A DNA stretch of 46,498 nt from Streptomyces sp. Ru71 (GTDB lineage: Bacteria > Actinomycetota > Actinomycetes > Streptomycetales > Streptomycetaceae): positions 1 to 46,498 of the forward strand of contig NZ_PQSS01000058.1 in assembly GCF_002920535.1 (NCBI RefSeq), given 5' to 3'. Position numbers and translations under genes: made by a program. This document shows positions 8,537 through 17,926 of this stretch, piece by piece. The notes below the pieces were generated by a model. The model saw nothing but the letters and a program-made list of their open reading frames with translations. It did no database searches and was not told where the DNA came from. Numbering within the stretch: the stretch's first letter is position 1; every line of letters starts with the position of its first letter.

Positions 8537-11500
8537 CGCTCCGCGGAATCGGTGGACGAAGGTTCGGGGTGCGCGAGTTCCAGCATCCGGTTGATCACCC
8601 GCTCGCCGGCGTGGCCGTCGTCGAGGTCGCAGAAGACATCCTTGAACTCCTGGTAGGCCTCCGTGTAGGAGGCGCTGATCCGGTCGATGTCGGCGAGCGC
8701 GTCGATGAGTTCGTCCGAGGTCTGCAGCAGGGGACCGGGGGCCTTCTGTTCGAAGTCGAAGTAGAAGCCCCGCAGCTGGTCGCGGTAGTACTCCAGGTCG
8801 TACGTGAAGAAGAGCATCGGACGGCCCGTGTTCGCGAAGTCGAACATGAGCGACGAGTAGTCCGTGACCAGTACGTCGGTGATCAGGAACAGCTCGGCGA
8901 TGTCCGGGTAGCTGGAAACGTCGAAGACGAAGCCGTCACCGGCGCCGGGCACCGCGTCGACGATGTTCGAGTGCTTGCGCACGAGCAGGACGTGGTCGTC
9001 GCCGAGGCGCTCGGCGGCCTTCTTCACGTCCAGCCGCATGTCGAACTTGTAGTTGCCGGCCCGGTAGAACTGGTCGTCGCGCCAGGTCGGCGCGTACAGC
9101 ACGACCTTCTTGCCGGCCGGCAGGCCGAGCCGCTCGCGCACGCTCTTGGCCAGCTCCTCCGTCTCCTCGGAGAGCAGCACGTCGTTGCGCGGGTAGCCGG
9201 ACTCCAGGATCTCGCCCTCGAACTGGAACGCCCGCCGCATGATCGGCGTGGAGAAGCGGTTCGGGGAGACCAGGAACGACCAGCTCGGCGTCTCCTCGGC
9301 GACCTTCTGCAGGTACTTGCGGTCGGCGAACTGGACGCTGTCGATGTCGTGGCCGATCCGCTTGAGCGGCGTGCCGTGCCAGGTCTGCACGATGACCTGG
9401 CCCTCACGGCGGCGGATCCAGTGCGGCAGGTGCGTGTTGGTGACGATGTACCGGCTGCGGCCGAGCGCCTCGTACCACTCGCGGCTCCAGCGGCGGATGA
9501 CCTTCACGCCCTCGGGGATCTCGGCGCGGCGGTCCTCCACCACCCACACGTGCTCCAGCTCCGCGCCCCGGCGCACCAGCTGCTCGTAGACGGCGCGCGG
9601 CGAGTCGGAGTACTGGCGGCCGGAGAAGGAGGCGTACAGGACGGTGTCCTTCAGCGGCGCGGTGCGGGCCTGCGCGTACACCTTGGTGCGCAACTCGCGC
9701 TGGCGGTACCAGCCGACCTCGGCGGGGCCCAGGTCGGAGGCGGCCTCGATCAGCAGCCGGTCGAAGAAGCGGTGGGTGAGCGTGTAGTCCCGGCCGCGCA
9801 CGGTGAAGTCGGCCGGCAGCGTGTCCAGCGCGGACGGCACGGCCCGTACCGGCACCTCGATGCCGGAGCCGGCGGTGCGGGCGAACAGGTACCAGCGGCC
9901 CTGGCGCAGCGGCACCTTGCTGATGCTGTCCGGCACGGGCAGGAACTCGGCGCTGAGCACGCCGTCGGCGACGGTGGCCGGGTAGGTGTGCTCCTCGGCG
10001 TGCCGGCTGTGCCGTACGACGATCTCGACCGGCTCGTCGGTCAGCGCGGGCAGCGCGGCCGTGAGCGCGATACGGCCCTCGGCGGTGACGGAGATCTCGC
10101 CGGCCATGGGCTGCACGGGCTGGGTGCGCAGCACCAGGCGGCCGGAGCCGTCGCTGGTGACGGCGATCGCGCGGGCGCCCCAGGCGGCGGCGGGCCGGCC
10201 GTCCAGCGAGTGCTGGCGGCCCAGGTCGCCCTCGGCGGCGTCCACGGCCACCGGGAAGCGGCGCTTGCCGCCGACGCCCAGCTCGGCCGTCCACTTGTCG
10301 GAGACGTGCAGGTCGTGGCTGTCGCGGCCCTCGACGTCCAGGTCGGCGAGCGGCACCCGCACCGAGAACGTGCCGCCGCTGCCGCGCTCCACGGGCAGGT
10401 CCAGCGTCGCCTCGGAGGAGCCGTGGGTCAGGCGCAGGGTGAGCGGTGCGTCGCCGGTGGCGGCGTCGTGTCCGAGCGTGCCGGTCAGCACCAGCACGCC
10501 GTCCTCGGCCCGGTGCCCGGTCAGCCGCGCCCGGACCCGCTCCACCCGCAGGTAGAGGTGCTCGTCGGCGATGTACGGCACCACCCGCACGTCCTTGTCC
10601 ACCCAGAACGGGGACGGGCTCTGCGCGCTGCCGGTCTCGCCGGCCTTGAGCCGGGTGCGGCGCACGATGCCCTGCTGGACGGTGGTGACGGTGAGCCGCC
10701 ACACGGCGTCCCGCCAGCCGCCGCGCGCCTTGAGCTTGGCCGGGTTCAGGTCGGCGGTGAAGCCGGACCAGTCGTAGTTGTGCAGCGACTGGCCGGAGGT
10801 CTGCGTGGCGCGCGGCGCGCGTGCCTGGTTCGGCCGCACCAGCACGGTGCGGCGGCTGCCGACCTCACGCAGCATCAGCACGCGCAGGGCGGTGCGCTGC
10901 GGCCGCTCGGCGGCCAGGTTGCGGATGTAGGCGTGGCCCTCGATGTGCAGCCGGCCGTCGCGCCACAGGAGCGCCTCGGCGCGGGCACGCGCGGAGAAGT
11001 CGGCGTCGACGCGCAGCACCGAACGCGGCACGGCCCGCTTGGCCTGGTCGAGCACCGGATAGTCGGCGAAGTGGCGCAGGCCCTGGCGGACCACGGGCAC
11101 GGCCCGGCCGGTCTCGCGCTCGTAGGCGATCAGCTCCATCAGTTCGTCGAGGCGGCCCTCGCGGATCAGATGGCACTTCAGCCGGAGCGCGACCGGCAGC
11201 CGCGGCATGACCGCCTCGTCGACACGGCTGAGGAAGTCGGCGGCGCCGCTCATGAACAGCTCGCGGAACTCGTCGCCGGCCTCGTCGAGCACGCCCATGA
11301 ACAGCGGCAGCTCGTCGGTGATGAAGATCTCGTCGTACCAGCGCTTGTGCGCGCTGTACTCCTCACCGGGCTGCGAGGCCAGGAAGCGGCTGACCCGGTC
11401 GCAGGAGCGGATGCGGTCGCGGACGTTGACCGGCTCGGTGCGGCGCTGGGTGATGGAGGGGGCGCCGCCGGTGCGCTGGCGCCACAGGTAGATCGGCTCG

Positions 11501-12105
11501 CCCAGCACGTCCACGGCGGAGGCCAGGAAGTGCGCGGGCAGGGTGACCGGGGCGTCCTCGTAGAGGATGCCGGGGAACTCGAAGGCGTGCTTGTCCCAGA
11601 ACGACCGGCGGAAGACCTTGTTCCAGGCGGTGCGGTCGTAGACCAGGTTCTTGTCGCGGCTGATGTGGGTCCGCGTGCGGTCGGTGCGCAGCCGCTTCTC
11701 GTGCAGCGGGGAGATCAGGATCTCGCCGGCCTTGAGCAGGTTCACATTGCCGCTGACGAAGTCCGAGCCGGACGCCTCCAGGCTGGCGATGCACCGCTCG
11801 TAGGCGTCGGGCAGCACGATGTCGTCGCTGTCGACGAAGGCGAGGAACTCGGTGCCCTCGGTGAGGTGCGCCACACCGGTGTTGCGGGCCGGTCCGAGCC
11901 CCTTGTTCTCCTGCGCGACGACCCGGATGCGGTCGTCCTTGGCCGCCCATCTCTCGGCGATGGCCAGACTGCCGTCCGTGGAGCCGTCGTCCACGACGAT
12001 TGCCTCCCAGTCGGTGAACGTCTGGTCCGCGATCGACTGAAGGCACTCGTCGAGGAAGAGTTCCACGTTGTACACGGGAACGACTACTGACAGACGGGGA
12101 GGCAT
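8533..12105 (-). CDS. Bifunctional GT2 glycosyltransferase / CDP-glycerol glycerophosphotransferase (TagF-like)
   Basis: This 1190-residue fusion has an N-terminal GT2 domain: LSVVVPVYN at 5-13, DDGST at 39-43 and DSDD at 92-95 (nucleotide/metal site). A long beta-rich central region (about 390-790) matches nothing I can name. The C-terminal TagF/TagB-type domain has TWHGTPLKRIGHD near 903 and VTDYSSLMFDF near 1080, motifs of CDP-glycerol:polyglycerophosphate transferases that build teichoic-type chains at the inner membrane face. The true donor could be another CDP-alditol. ATG at 12105 has a weak AAGG RBS. It sits 69 nt after a similar fusion gene and overlaps the next gene by 4 nt. Domain calls are firm; substrate is unknown. 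Confidence 0.9.
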   Translation of the reverse strand: MPPRLSVVVPVYNVELFLDECLQSIADQTFTDWEAIVVDDGSTDGSLAIAERWAAKDDRIRVVAQENKGLGPARNTGVAHLTEGTEFLAFVDSDDIVLPDAYERCIASLEASGSDFVSGNVNLLKAGEILISPLHEKRLRTDRTRTHISRDKNLVYDRTAWNKVFRRSFWDKHAFEFPGILYEDAPVTLPAHFLASAVDVLGEPIYLWRQRTGGAPSITQRRTEPVNVRDRIRSCDRVSRFLASQPGEEYSAHKRWYDEIFITDELPLFMGVLDEAGDEFRELFMSGAADFLSRVDEAVMPRLPVALRLKCHLIREGRLDELMELIAYERETGRAVPVVRQGLRHFADYPVLDQAKRAVPRSVLRVDADFSARARAEALLWRDGRLHIEGHAYIRNLAAERPQRTALRVLMLREVGSRRTVLVRPNQARAPRATQTSGQSLHNYDWSGFTADLNPAKLKARGGWRDAVWRLTVTTVQQGIVRRTRLKAGETGSAQSPSPFWVDKDVRVVPYIADEHLYLRVERVRARLTGHRAEDGVLVLTGTLGHDAATGDAPLTLRLTHGSSEATLDLPVERGSGGTFSVRVPLADLDVEGRDSHDLHVSDKWTAELGVGGKRRFPVAVDAAEGDLGRQHSLDGRPAAAWGARAIAVTSDGSGRLVLRTQPVQPMAGEISVTAEGRIALTAALPALTDEPVEIVVRHSRHAEEHTYPATVADGVLSAEFLPVPDSISKVPLRQGRWYLFARTAGSGIEVPVRAVPSALDTLPADFTVRGRDYTLTHRFFDRLLIEAASDLGPAEVGWYRQRELRTKVYAQARTAPLKDTVLYASFSGRQYSDSPRAVYEQLVRRGAELEHVWVVEDRRAEIPEGVKVIRRWSREWYEALGRSRYIVTNTHLPHWIRRREGQVIVQTWHGTPLKRIGHDIDSVQFADRKYLQKVAEETPSWSFLVSPNRFSTPIMRRAFQFEGEILESGYPRNDVLLSEETEELAKSVRERLGLPAGKKVVLYAPTWRDDQFYRAGNYKFDMRLDVKKAAERLGDDHVLLVRKHSNIVDAVPGAGDGFVFDVSSYPDIAELFLITDVLVTDYSSLMFDFANTGRPMLFFTYDLEYYRDQLRGFYFDFEQKAPGPLLQTSDELIDALADIDRISASYTEAYQEFKDVFCDLDDGHAGERVINRMLELAHPEPSSTDSAER

Positions 12106-12174
12106 CTGCGGTACTGCGCCTTTCTCAGGTTCGTAGGTGTCCGGCGGAGACCGGTACCGCCGGACACGGTAGCT

Positions 12175-14385
12175 CTAGCCCCGCGCGAGACGGCTCGGAC
12201 GCTCCGCCGGAAGGGTCACCGGCGGCACATCCTCCTCGTTCAGGAAGACCCTGCGTACCACACGCTCCGCCGCCCGGCCGTCGTCGAACTCGCAGAACCG
12301 CCTGCGGAACTCCGTACGCGCCTTGGCCGAGGTGTCGTCGCACCAGCGCCCCGAGAGGAAGACGTCCAGAAGGTCCCCTTCGGTTTCCACCACATGGCCG
12401 GGTGACTCTACGTGAATGTCGAAGTACGTGCCGCGGGTGGCCCGGTAGACCTCCCAGTCGTTGGCGAAGATGACGATCGGCCGGTCCAGGAGCGCGTAGT
12501 CGAACATCAGCGAGGAGTAGTCGGTCAGCAGACAGTCCGCCGCCAGGTACAGCTCCTCCACCGAGGGGTGCCCGCTCACGTCGACGACGGGGGAGCCCTC
12601 CGCGGCGCCCGGGCCGGTGCCCAGGTTGAAGTAGTGGACCCGGGACAGGACCGTGAAGCCGTCGCCGAGCCGGTCGGCGAAGTGCTCCAGGTCGAGCAGC
12701 GGGCGCGGCACCGCCTGGTAGTCGCGGTGGGTCGGCGCGTACAGCACGACCTTCTTGTCCGGGGCGATGCCGAGCTTCCCGCGGGCCCGCGCCCGGTCCT
12801 CCTCGGTGGCGTTGACCAGCACGTCGTTGCGCGGGTAGCCGTAGTCGAGGGAGGTGTACTCGGCCGGGTAGGCCCTGTTCCAGATGGCGGTGGTGAAGCT
12901 GTTGGCGGAGATGCTGTAGTCCCAGCGGTCTATCCGCTGCATCAGCGTCTCCATGTCCAGATCGGCCTGGCCGATCGGGTAGTCGACGAGGTCGACGCCC
13001 ATCCGCTTGAGCGGCGTGCCGTGGTGGGTCTGCACGAAGACCTGACCGGAGCGCTTGACCACCAGCGTCGGGAAGTTGACGTTGTTGACCAGGTACTTGC
13101 TGCGGGCCATCGCCTTCCAGAAGCCCCACGAGCCCGGACGCACCACGGTGGTGCCGGCCGGCGGCTTGTTGCGCGCGCCGGGCTTGAGCACCCAGGTCGT
13201 CTTCACGTGCGGGGCGAGTTCGCGCAGCTTCTCGTGGATGGCCGCCGGGTTGCAGGCGTAGTCGGCGTTCCAGTACGCGGCGAAGACGGCGGTGTCCTTC
13301 TGCACCGGCAGCATCCGCTGTCCCCGGTAGTACGCCCGCAGCACCACGCTGCGCACCGGCTTCTTCAGCCGGCGGGCGGCGCGGTAGGCGCGGCGGGCGA
13401 GCGGGCGCACCCGGGCCGGGAGCAGGTCGGCGGCGCGGCGCGCGGCCGACTTCGGCGCCGTCCGCGGCTCGCGGTAGTCCGCCGGGCGGTGGGCCTGCTC
13501 GGCCTGCAGCCGGCGGGCGCGGAACTCGGCGCGGGCCTCGGCGGGCAGCCGGCCCGGCACCCGCTCGACGACGCCCAGGTGGAAGGCCATGCGCTCGTAC
13601 AGCGGGCCGCGCCAGTGGCCGAACTGCGGATGCTGGTCGATGAAGGAGAAGACCAGGTCGTACTGGTCGAAGATGTCGAAGTGCTTGCGGCTGGTGGAGG
13701 ACAGGATGGAGCCCTGGCGCCGCTGGCGGTAGTGCACGCAGACCCGGTCCAGCAGGGCGATGGTGTCGGCGGCCACCAGCACCGGGTAGGTCCACGGGGT
13801 GTCCTCGTAGTAGCCGGCCGGGTACTCGAAGCCCCAGCGCTCCACGAAGTCGCGGCGGTAGGCCTTGTTCCAGGCGACCTGGAGCAGCTGCAGCAGGCCG
13901 GGGTGGTCGTCCAGACGGAACGTCCCGCGCGGGCCCTCGGTGAGCACCGAGCGCTTGGAGTTGCCGGAGACCCGGCCGTCCCAGTAGGTGCGCTCGTAGT
14001 CGAAGACCAGCAGCTCGGGGTCGCCGGTCTCCTCCAGACGGCGGGCGATCGCCCGCAGGGAGCCCGGCAGCAGGGTGTCGTCGCTGTCCAGGAAGATCAG
14101 GTAGGTGCCTCTGGCGCGGGCCATGCCCGCGTTGCGCGCCCGGCCCAGGCCCACGTTCTGCTCAAGCTGGACCGCCACCACGCGCGGGTCCAGGCCCGCG
14201 TACTCGTCCATGATGTCGCCGCAGGCGTCGGGCGAGGCGTCGTTGACGGCGATGACCTCGAAGTCCGTGAAGGACTGGCTCAGCACCGAGTCAAGACAGT
14301 CGCGCAGATATGCCTCGACCCCGTACGCCGGCACGATGATGCTGAACCGGGGTGTGGCGCTCTCTTTTGCTTGCGTAGGAATCAT
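12175..14385 (-). CDS. Bifunctional GT2 glycosyltransferase / CDP-glycerol glycerophosphotransferase (TagF-like), second copy
   Basis: A 736-residue fusion like its neighbour but without the long central region. The GT2 part starts FSIIVPAYGVEAYLRDC; the usual DDGS motif reads NDASPD (48-53) and FLDSDD is near residue 100. The TagF-like domain carries QTHHGTPLKRMGVD near 450 and LTDYSSLMFDY near 625. A basic linker of about 60 residues (RRAADLLPARVRPLARRAY) joins them and may contact the membrane. ATG at 14385 lacks a clear RBS. Together with the 1190-residue protein it suggests two successive polymerisation or priming steps in one anionic glycopolymer. Neither protein has a signal peptide, so they act on the cytoplasmic side. 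Confidence 0.9.
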   Translation of the reverse strand: MIPTQAKESATPRFSIIVPAYGVEAYLRDCLDSVLSQSFTDFEVIAVNDASPDACGDIMDEYAGLDPRVVAVQLEQNVGLGRARNAGMARARGTYLIFLDSDDTLLPGSLRAIARRLEETGDPELLVFDYERTYWDGRVSGNSKRSVLTEGPRGTFRLDDHPGLLQLLQVAWNKAYRRDFVERWGFEYPAGYYEDTPWTYPVLVAADTIALLDRVCVHYRQRRQGSILSSTSRKHFDIFDQYDLVFSFIDQHPQFGHWRGPLYERMAFHLGVVERVPGRLPAEARAEFRARRLQAEQAHRPADYREPRTAPKSAARRAADLLPARVRPLARRAYRAARRLKKPVRSVVLRAYYRGQRMLPVQKDTAVFAAYWNADYACNPAAIHEKLRELAPHVKTTWVLKPGARNKPPAGTTVVRPGSWGFWKAMARSKYLVNNVNFPTLVVKRSGQVFVQTHHGTPLKRMGVDLVDYPIGQADLDMETLMQRIDRWDYSISANSFTTAIWNRAYPAEYTSLDYGYPRNDVLVNATEEDRARARGKLGIAPDKKVVLYAPTHRDYQAVPRPLLDLEHFADRLGDGFTVLSRVHYFNLGTGPGAAEGSPVVDVSGHPSVEELYLAADCLLTDYSSLMFDYALLDRPIVIFANDWEVYRATRGTYFDIHVESPGHVVETEGDLLDVFLSGRWCDDTSAKARTEFRRRFCEFDDGRAAERVVRRVFLNEEDVPPVTLPAERPSRLARG

Positions 14386-14475
14386 GTGAGCTCTGGCGCT
14401 TTCGGAGGGGGGAAGCGGGCGCGGTTCCGCGGGGCCGGCGTGGGGGGAGCTGGGCCGCCCGCCCCGCGCGGGATG

Positions 14476-15381
14476 TCACTCTGATCGGGTCAGGGCATAT
14501 TTGAGCAGCCGGCGCGTGGCGTCCGACTGGCGGTGGCGCAGCGCGCCGGGAAGCATGGTCAGCGCGTGCAGCCGCATGGACAGGTGCCGCCGCGCGGACC
14601 GGGCGGCCCTGGGCCAGCCGTGGCGGTCCAGGTCGTCGGCCACCTCGTTGAAGAACCGTACGGCTTCCCCGAACCGGGCTCCGGTGACGGCCTCCGCGGA
14701 GGACAGGCTGCCGGAGTGGCGCCGGTAGCGGAAGGCCGGGGCCGGTTCCACGACGAGCTTCTCACCGCGCCGGATCAGCTCGATGATCAGGGCCAGGTCC
14801 TGGATGACCGAGAGGTCCTCGCGGAAGTTGACCGCCTTGACGGCGTCGGCACGCCAGCAGATCGACGGGAAGTACAGCCAGTTCCCGCCGAGCAGGTTGG
14901 CGGCCAGCGGTTCGCCCGACAGTACCAGCCGCCGTCCGTTGTGCTTCGGGGCGTACAGGCGGCGCTTGACCTCGTCGCCGAGTGAGGTGGAGGGGTTGCC
15001 GTGCTCGTCGATGACCTCGACGCCGGGCTGGTAGATCGCCGCGTCCGGCACGGCCTCGATGGCGGCGCGCATCGTCTCGACGTACGTCGGCAGCAGCAGG
15101 TCGTCGCTGCCGAGCATGGTGAAGTGCGTGGACTCCACCAGTTCCACGCACTTGCGGAAGTTGCGGGTGATGCCGAGGTTCTGTTCGTTGCGCATATAGC
15201 GCACCCGGTCGTCGCCGAGGGAGGCGAACCACTCCGGGACGCCCGGCTCGCGGCCGTCGTCGACGACGGTGAGCCGCCAGTCCTTGTCGGTCTGGTCGAG
15301 CACGCTCTGCACGGCTGCCTGCATCAGGGCGGTGTCGCCGTAGTGCGGCAGCATGATGTCCAGGGTCTGCACCGGCGTCAC
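14476..15381 (-). CDS. Family 2 glycosyltransferase
   Basis: 301 residues from GTG at 15381, whose GTGA overlaps the stop of the upstream gene. GT2 features: LDIMLPHYGDTALMQAA, VVDDGREPG and MLGSDDLLLP (metal-binding DxD-like region near residue 100). The C-terminus is Arg-rich without membrane helices. It resembles GalNAc/rhamnosyl-type GT2 enzymes acting on lipid-linked intermediates, but the sugar cannot be assigned. An upstream extension in the same frame (to 16236) overlaps the next gene completely and is not believable. It is part of the operon 16504 to 14476. Confidence 0.88.
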   Translation of the reverse strand: MTPVQTLDIMLPHYGDTALMQAAVQSVLDQTDKDWRLTVVDDGREPGVPEWFASLGDDRVRYMRNEQNLGITRNFRKCVELVESTHFTMLGSDDLLLPTYVETMRAAIEAVPDAAIYQPGVEVIDEHGNPSTSLGDEVKRRLYAPKHNGRRLVLSGEPLAANLLGGNWLYFPSICWRADAVKAVNFREDLSVIQDLALIIELIRRGEKLVVEPAPAFRYRRHSGSLSSAEAVTGARFGEAVRFFNEVADDLDRHGWPRAARSARRHLSMRLHALTMLPGALRHRQSDATRRLLKYALTRSE

Positions 15382-16112
15382 TTCCCGTTCCGTGCGGGCC
15401 TCAGCACCGAGCGGCGGCTGAACGCGAGCAGCAGGATCATGCCGATGCGGCCGAGGTAGAGGGTGGCCTTCAGCGGGGACTGGCTCGGGGTGCCGGTGGT
15501 GCGCGGGCGCATCGCGACGGGAACCTGCTCGACGCGGTAGCCGGCCCGGATCACGGCGATGGTGGACTCCACCGTGTCGCCCAGGTACTCGACGGGGTAC
15601 CAGCGGGCGAACACGTCGATCAGGTCGCGGCCGCAGGCCCGGAAGCCGGAGGTGACGTCCGTGAGCCGGGTGCGCGCCATGCGCGAGAGCCAGAACGCGA
15701 GCACCAGCATCGCCCACCGGCGCGGGCCGCGGGCCTGGTACTCGCCGGTGCCGGCGAAGCGGGCGCCCATGACGAGGTCGGCGCCGGCCTCCAGGCGGGC
15801 GAGCAGCTCGGGCACGTTGCGCGGGTCGTGCTGGCCGTCGGCGTCGACCTGGATGGCGACGTCGTAGTCGCGGTCGTAGGCGTACTTGTACCCGGCGCGC
15901 ATCGCGCCGCCGACGCCCAGGTTGTACGGCAGCTTCATCACCGTCGCGCCGGCCGAGCGGGCCACGGCGGCGGTCTCGTCGGCGGAGCCGTCGTCCACGA
16001 CGAGGACGTCCGCGCCCGGAAGGGTGGCGTGGACCTCCTTGATGACGTCGGCGACGCCGTCCGCCTCGTTCCACGCGGGCATGATGATCAACACACGCTT
16101 GCCGTCGATCAC
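15378..16112 (-). CDS. Family 2 glycosyltransferase, dolichyl/polyprenyl-phosphate sugar synthase-like
   Basis: 244 residues from GTG at 16112 (GTGA overlap with the upstream gene). It carries LIIMPAWNEADGVADVI, VVDDGSADET, QVDADGQHDP and VTSGFRACGRDL, the pattern of DPM1/GtrB-like enzymes that charge polyprenyl phosphate with a sugar. The C-terminus (LYLGRIGMILLLAFSRR) is a single amphipathic or membrane segment. It is translationally coupled to a DUF2304 protein upstream, a pairing often seen in actinobacterial polysaccharide loci. The likely job is to supply a lipid-linked sugar for the extracytoplasmic enzyme at 6986-8536; that link is inference. Confidence 0.9.
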   Translation of the reverse strand: MIDGKRVLIIMPAWNEADGVADVIKEVHATLPGADVLVVDDGSADETAAVARSAGATVMKLPYNLGVGGAMRAGYKYAYDRDYDVAIQVDADGQHDPRNVPELLARLEAGADLVMGARFAGTGEYQARGPRRWAMLVLAFWLSRMARTRLTDVTSGFRACGRDLIDVFARWYPVEYLGDTVESTIAVIRAGYRVEQVPVAMRPRTTGTPSQSPLKATLYLGRIGMILLLAFSRRSVLRPARNGK

Positions 16113-16504
16113 TTGCGGTCCCCCTGTTCGGTGGAAGCGGAGGGGGCCTCCAGCTCGGCGAGCCGGGCCCGCAGGTCCTGGACATCGATACGGAGCAGCG
16201 CCACCTCTTCGGACAGGGTGCGGCCCTCCTCCTCAAGATGTCCGACTTCCCAGCTCAGCTGGAGCGAGACGATGAAGAGGAAGACGACGCTCAGGAAGAG
16301 GATCAGGCTGACGCCGGAGCGGACACCCACGACCCGGGCGACCGAGTCGAGACCCGAGGGGAAGAAGCCGAGCGGGATGATCACCAGACCGGTGAGCACC
16401 CACAGGAAGGCGTACTTCTCCTTGAGCTTGCGGCGCCGCAGCAACTCCACGATGCACGCGACGAGGACGACTCCGGTGACCGAAGTCAGCATCCACAACT
16501 GCAT
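16109..16504 (-). CDS. DUF2304 family membrane protein
   Basis: 131 residues from ATG at 16504 with RBS GGAGTG. Three hydrophobic segments (LTSVTGVVLVACIVELL, FLWVLTGLVIIPLGFF, LILFLSVVFLFIVSLQL) are followed by a predicted coiled coil (VGHLEEEGRTLSEEVALLR) and a charged end, the usual DUF2304 layout. The family commonly accompanies DPM1-like glycosyltransferases and may be a membrane partner. It is the first gene of a three-gene overlapping operon, with a candidate promoter upstream. Confidence 0.85.
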   Translation of the reverse strand: MQLWMLTSVTGVVLVACIVELLRRRKLKEKYAFLWVLTGLVIIPLGFFPSGLDSVARVVGVRSGVSLILFLSVVFLFIVSLQLSWEVGHLEEEGRTLSEEVALLRIDVQDLRARLAELEAPSASTEQGDRK

Positions 16505-16543
16505 ACCGCACTCCGGTGTATCGGACGACTCATGGAAAGGGCC

Positions 16544-16549
16544 TGTCTA
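16544..16549 (-). promoter_or_regulatory. Candidate -10 box for the DUF2304-GT operon
   Basis: On the minus strand the box reads TAGACA, 40 nt upstream of the ATG at 16504, within the 153-nt gap between the flippase stop and this operon. No convincing -35 box is visible, so support is limited. Confidence 0.3.
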
Positions 16550-16657
16550 CTCTTCCAGGGGTGTACCAGGGGGGAGCGGCTGCTGAGGGACCCACCCGAC
16601 CGGACCCCGCCGGCTCGCGGAGGGGCGGTTACGAAGAGTGATGAAATGGCGGTCACC

Positions 16658-17926
16658 CTATGAGCGCACCGGGCGGTAGCTTACACGAGCGCGAATGGCG
16701 AGTGACATACAGGTGGCCACGGTCAGTGACCCTGCGGTATATGCCACTTCGACCCTCGTGCGCAGGTCCAGCGGGCTCAGCGTGACCCCGATGAGCACCG
16801 CCGTGCCCACCACCCACGACAACAGCTGCAGTCGCGCACCGTTACTGGTCAGCAGGGCCTGACCCAGCACCATGGCCAGCATGTACAGGGTCGTGCCGGC
16901 CGACAGCCAGGCGAAGTCGGTGGCGCCGAGCACGTCCGGCGCCCCGAACACCGTCGGCAGCATCGCAGGTCCGAGCGCCACCGCGCCCAGGCCCCCGGCC
17001 ACGCCCAGTCCGGCCGTGATCGACGCGGCCCGCAGCAGCAGCCGACGGTAACCCTGCGTGTCCCCCTCGGCCGCCGCCGACGACAGTCCCGCGAGCAGCG
17101 ACACCTGGAAGGCGCCGAAGACGAAGAGCGGCACCCGGGCCAGCACCAGCGCCGACAGCAGCGCCGCGACCAGCGCGTCGTCGTTCGTCGAGATCAACTT
17201 GGTGCTGATCACCGCGATGTTGACGAGCAGCTGGGCGAGCAGCGTCGAGCCGACCAGCAGCCCCAGGTGCTCGATCAGCTCCCGCCAGTGCGCCTGAGAC
17301 CCCGGCCGCGCCCCCTGGAACACCGGCTTGATCGTCGCCAGTACGGCCAGCAGCGGGGCCACCGTCAGCACGGCCGCGAACGCGAACGGCGACGTCACAC
17401 CGGCCACCGCGAGCGCCCCCGACAGCACGATCCGCAGCACACCGTCCAGGCCGAGCTGCATGCCGTACGCCTGGAAGCGGCCGAGTCCGGCCAGGATGCC
17501 GCGCGTCACGTACGCCACGGCGAGCGCCGTGAAGGCGCCGGCGAGGGAGTAGACGAGGCCGGTGTCACCGTGGAAGAACAGATCGGCGATCCAGCCGGAG
17601 GCCGCCAGCAGCGGCACCAGCACCAGCGCCAGCAGGCTCGCGGAGAGCGCGGCACCGCGCCGCAGCACCGGCAGCACCCCGTCGCCGTGCACCACACGGG
17701 CCGCGACGATCCGGGTGATCTCCTGCTCGACCGGGAAGAACAGCCCGAGCCCGATGGAGAACACCACGGTCCACAGCACCGAGAAGCTCGCCATGTCGTC
17801 GACGGCGAGCGTGTGGCCCGCCGCCGCGAGATGCACGTAGCTGGCGACGCCGAGCACCGCGGTGCCGGCGCCGACGAACGCGGTGCCCTGCGGCAGTGCC
17901 GTGGTGATGCGGTCGAGGAGGCTCAC
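16658..17926 (-). CDS. Polysaccharide flippase-like (Wzx/MOP-type) membrane protein
   Basis: 422 residues from GTG at 17926 (GTGA overlap with rfbD). About 12 hydrophobic segments fill the whole protein, starting GTAFVGAGTAVLGVASYVHL. The spacing and Gly/Ala-rich helices match the oligosaccharide-flippase branch of the MOP superfamily, which moves lipid-linked glycans outward. No ABC exporter (TagGH-like) is present in the window, so this is the only visible export candidate for the polymer. It is coupled to the rhamnose genes, arguing for a rhamnose-containing substrate. The family is assigned from topology and context rather than a signature motif. Confidence 0.78.
   Translation of the reverse strand: MSLLDRITTALPQGTAFVGAGTAVLGVASYVHLAAAGHTLAVDDMASFSVLWTVVFSIGLGLFFPVEQEITRIVAARVVHGDGVLPVLRRGAALSASLLALVLVPLLAASGWIADLFFHGDTGLVYSLAGAFTALAVAYVTRGILAGLGRFQAYGMQLGLDGVLRIVLSGALAVAGVTSPFAFAAVLTVAPLLAVLATIKPVFQGARPGSQAHWRELIEHLGLLVGSTLLAQLLVNIAVISTKLISTNDDALVAALLSALVLARVPLFVFGAFQVSLLAGLSSAAAEGDTQGYRRLLLRAASITAGLGVAGGLGAVALGPAMLPTVFGAPDVLGATDFAWLSAGTTLYMLAMVLGQALLTSNGARLQLLSWVVGTAVLIGVTLSPLDLRTRVEVAYTAGSLTVATCMSLAIRARVSYRPVRS

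Noticed and set aside
8569..12090. Long open frame on the plus strand opposite the 1190-residue GT2-TagF gene (similar ones at 12412-14484 plus, 21258-24161 minus and 40137-42905 minus)
   Set aside because: These are antisense shadows of high-GC genes: low-complexity Arg/Ala/Gly/Val translations with no motifs, and the opposite strand encodes recognisable proteins.
15382..16236. Upstream extension of the GT2 gene at 14476-15381 to a 586-residue protein
   Set aside because: The extension overlaps the DPM1-like gene completely out of frame and translates to Arg-rich low-complexity sequence. The GTG at 15381 fits the GTGA overlap pattern and the GT2 N-terminus.
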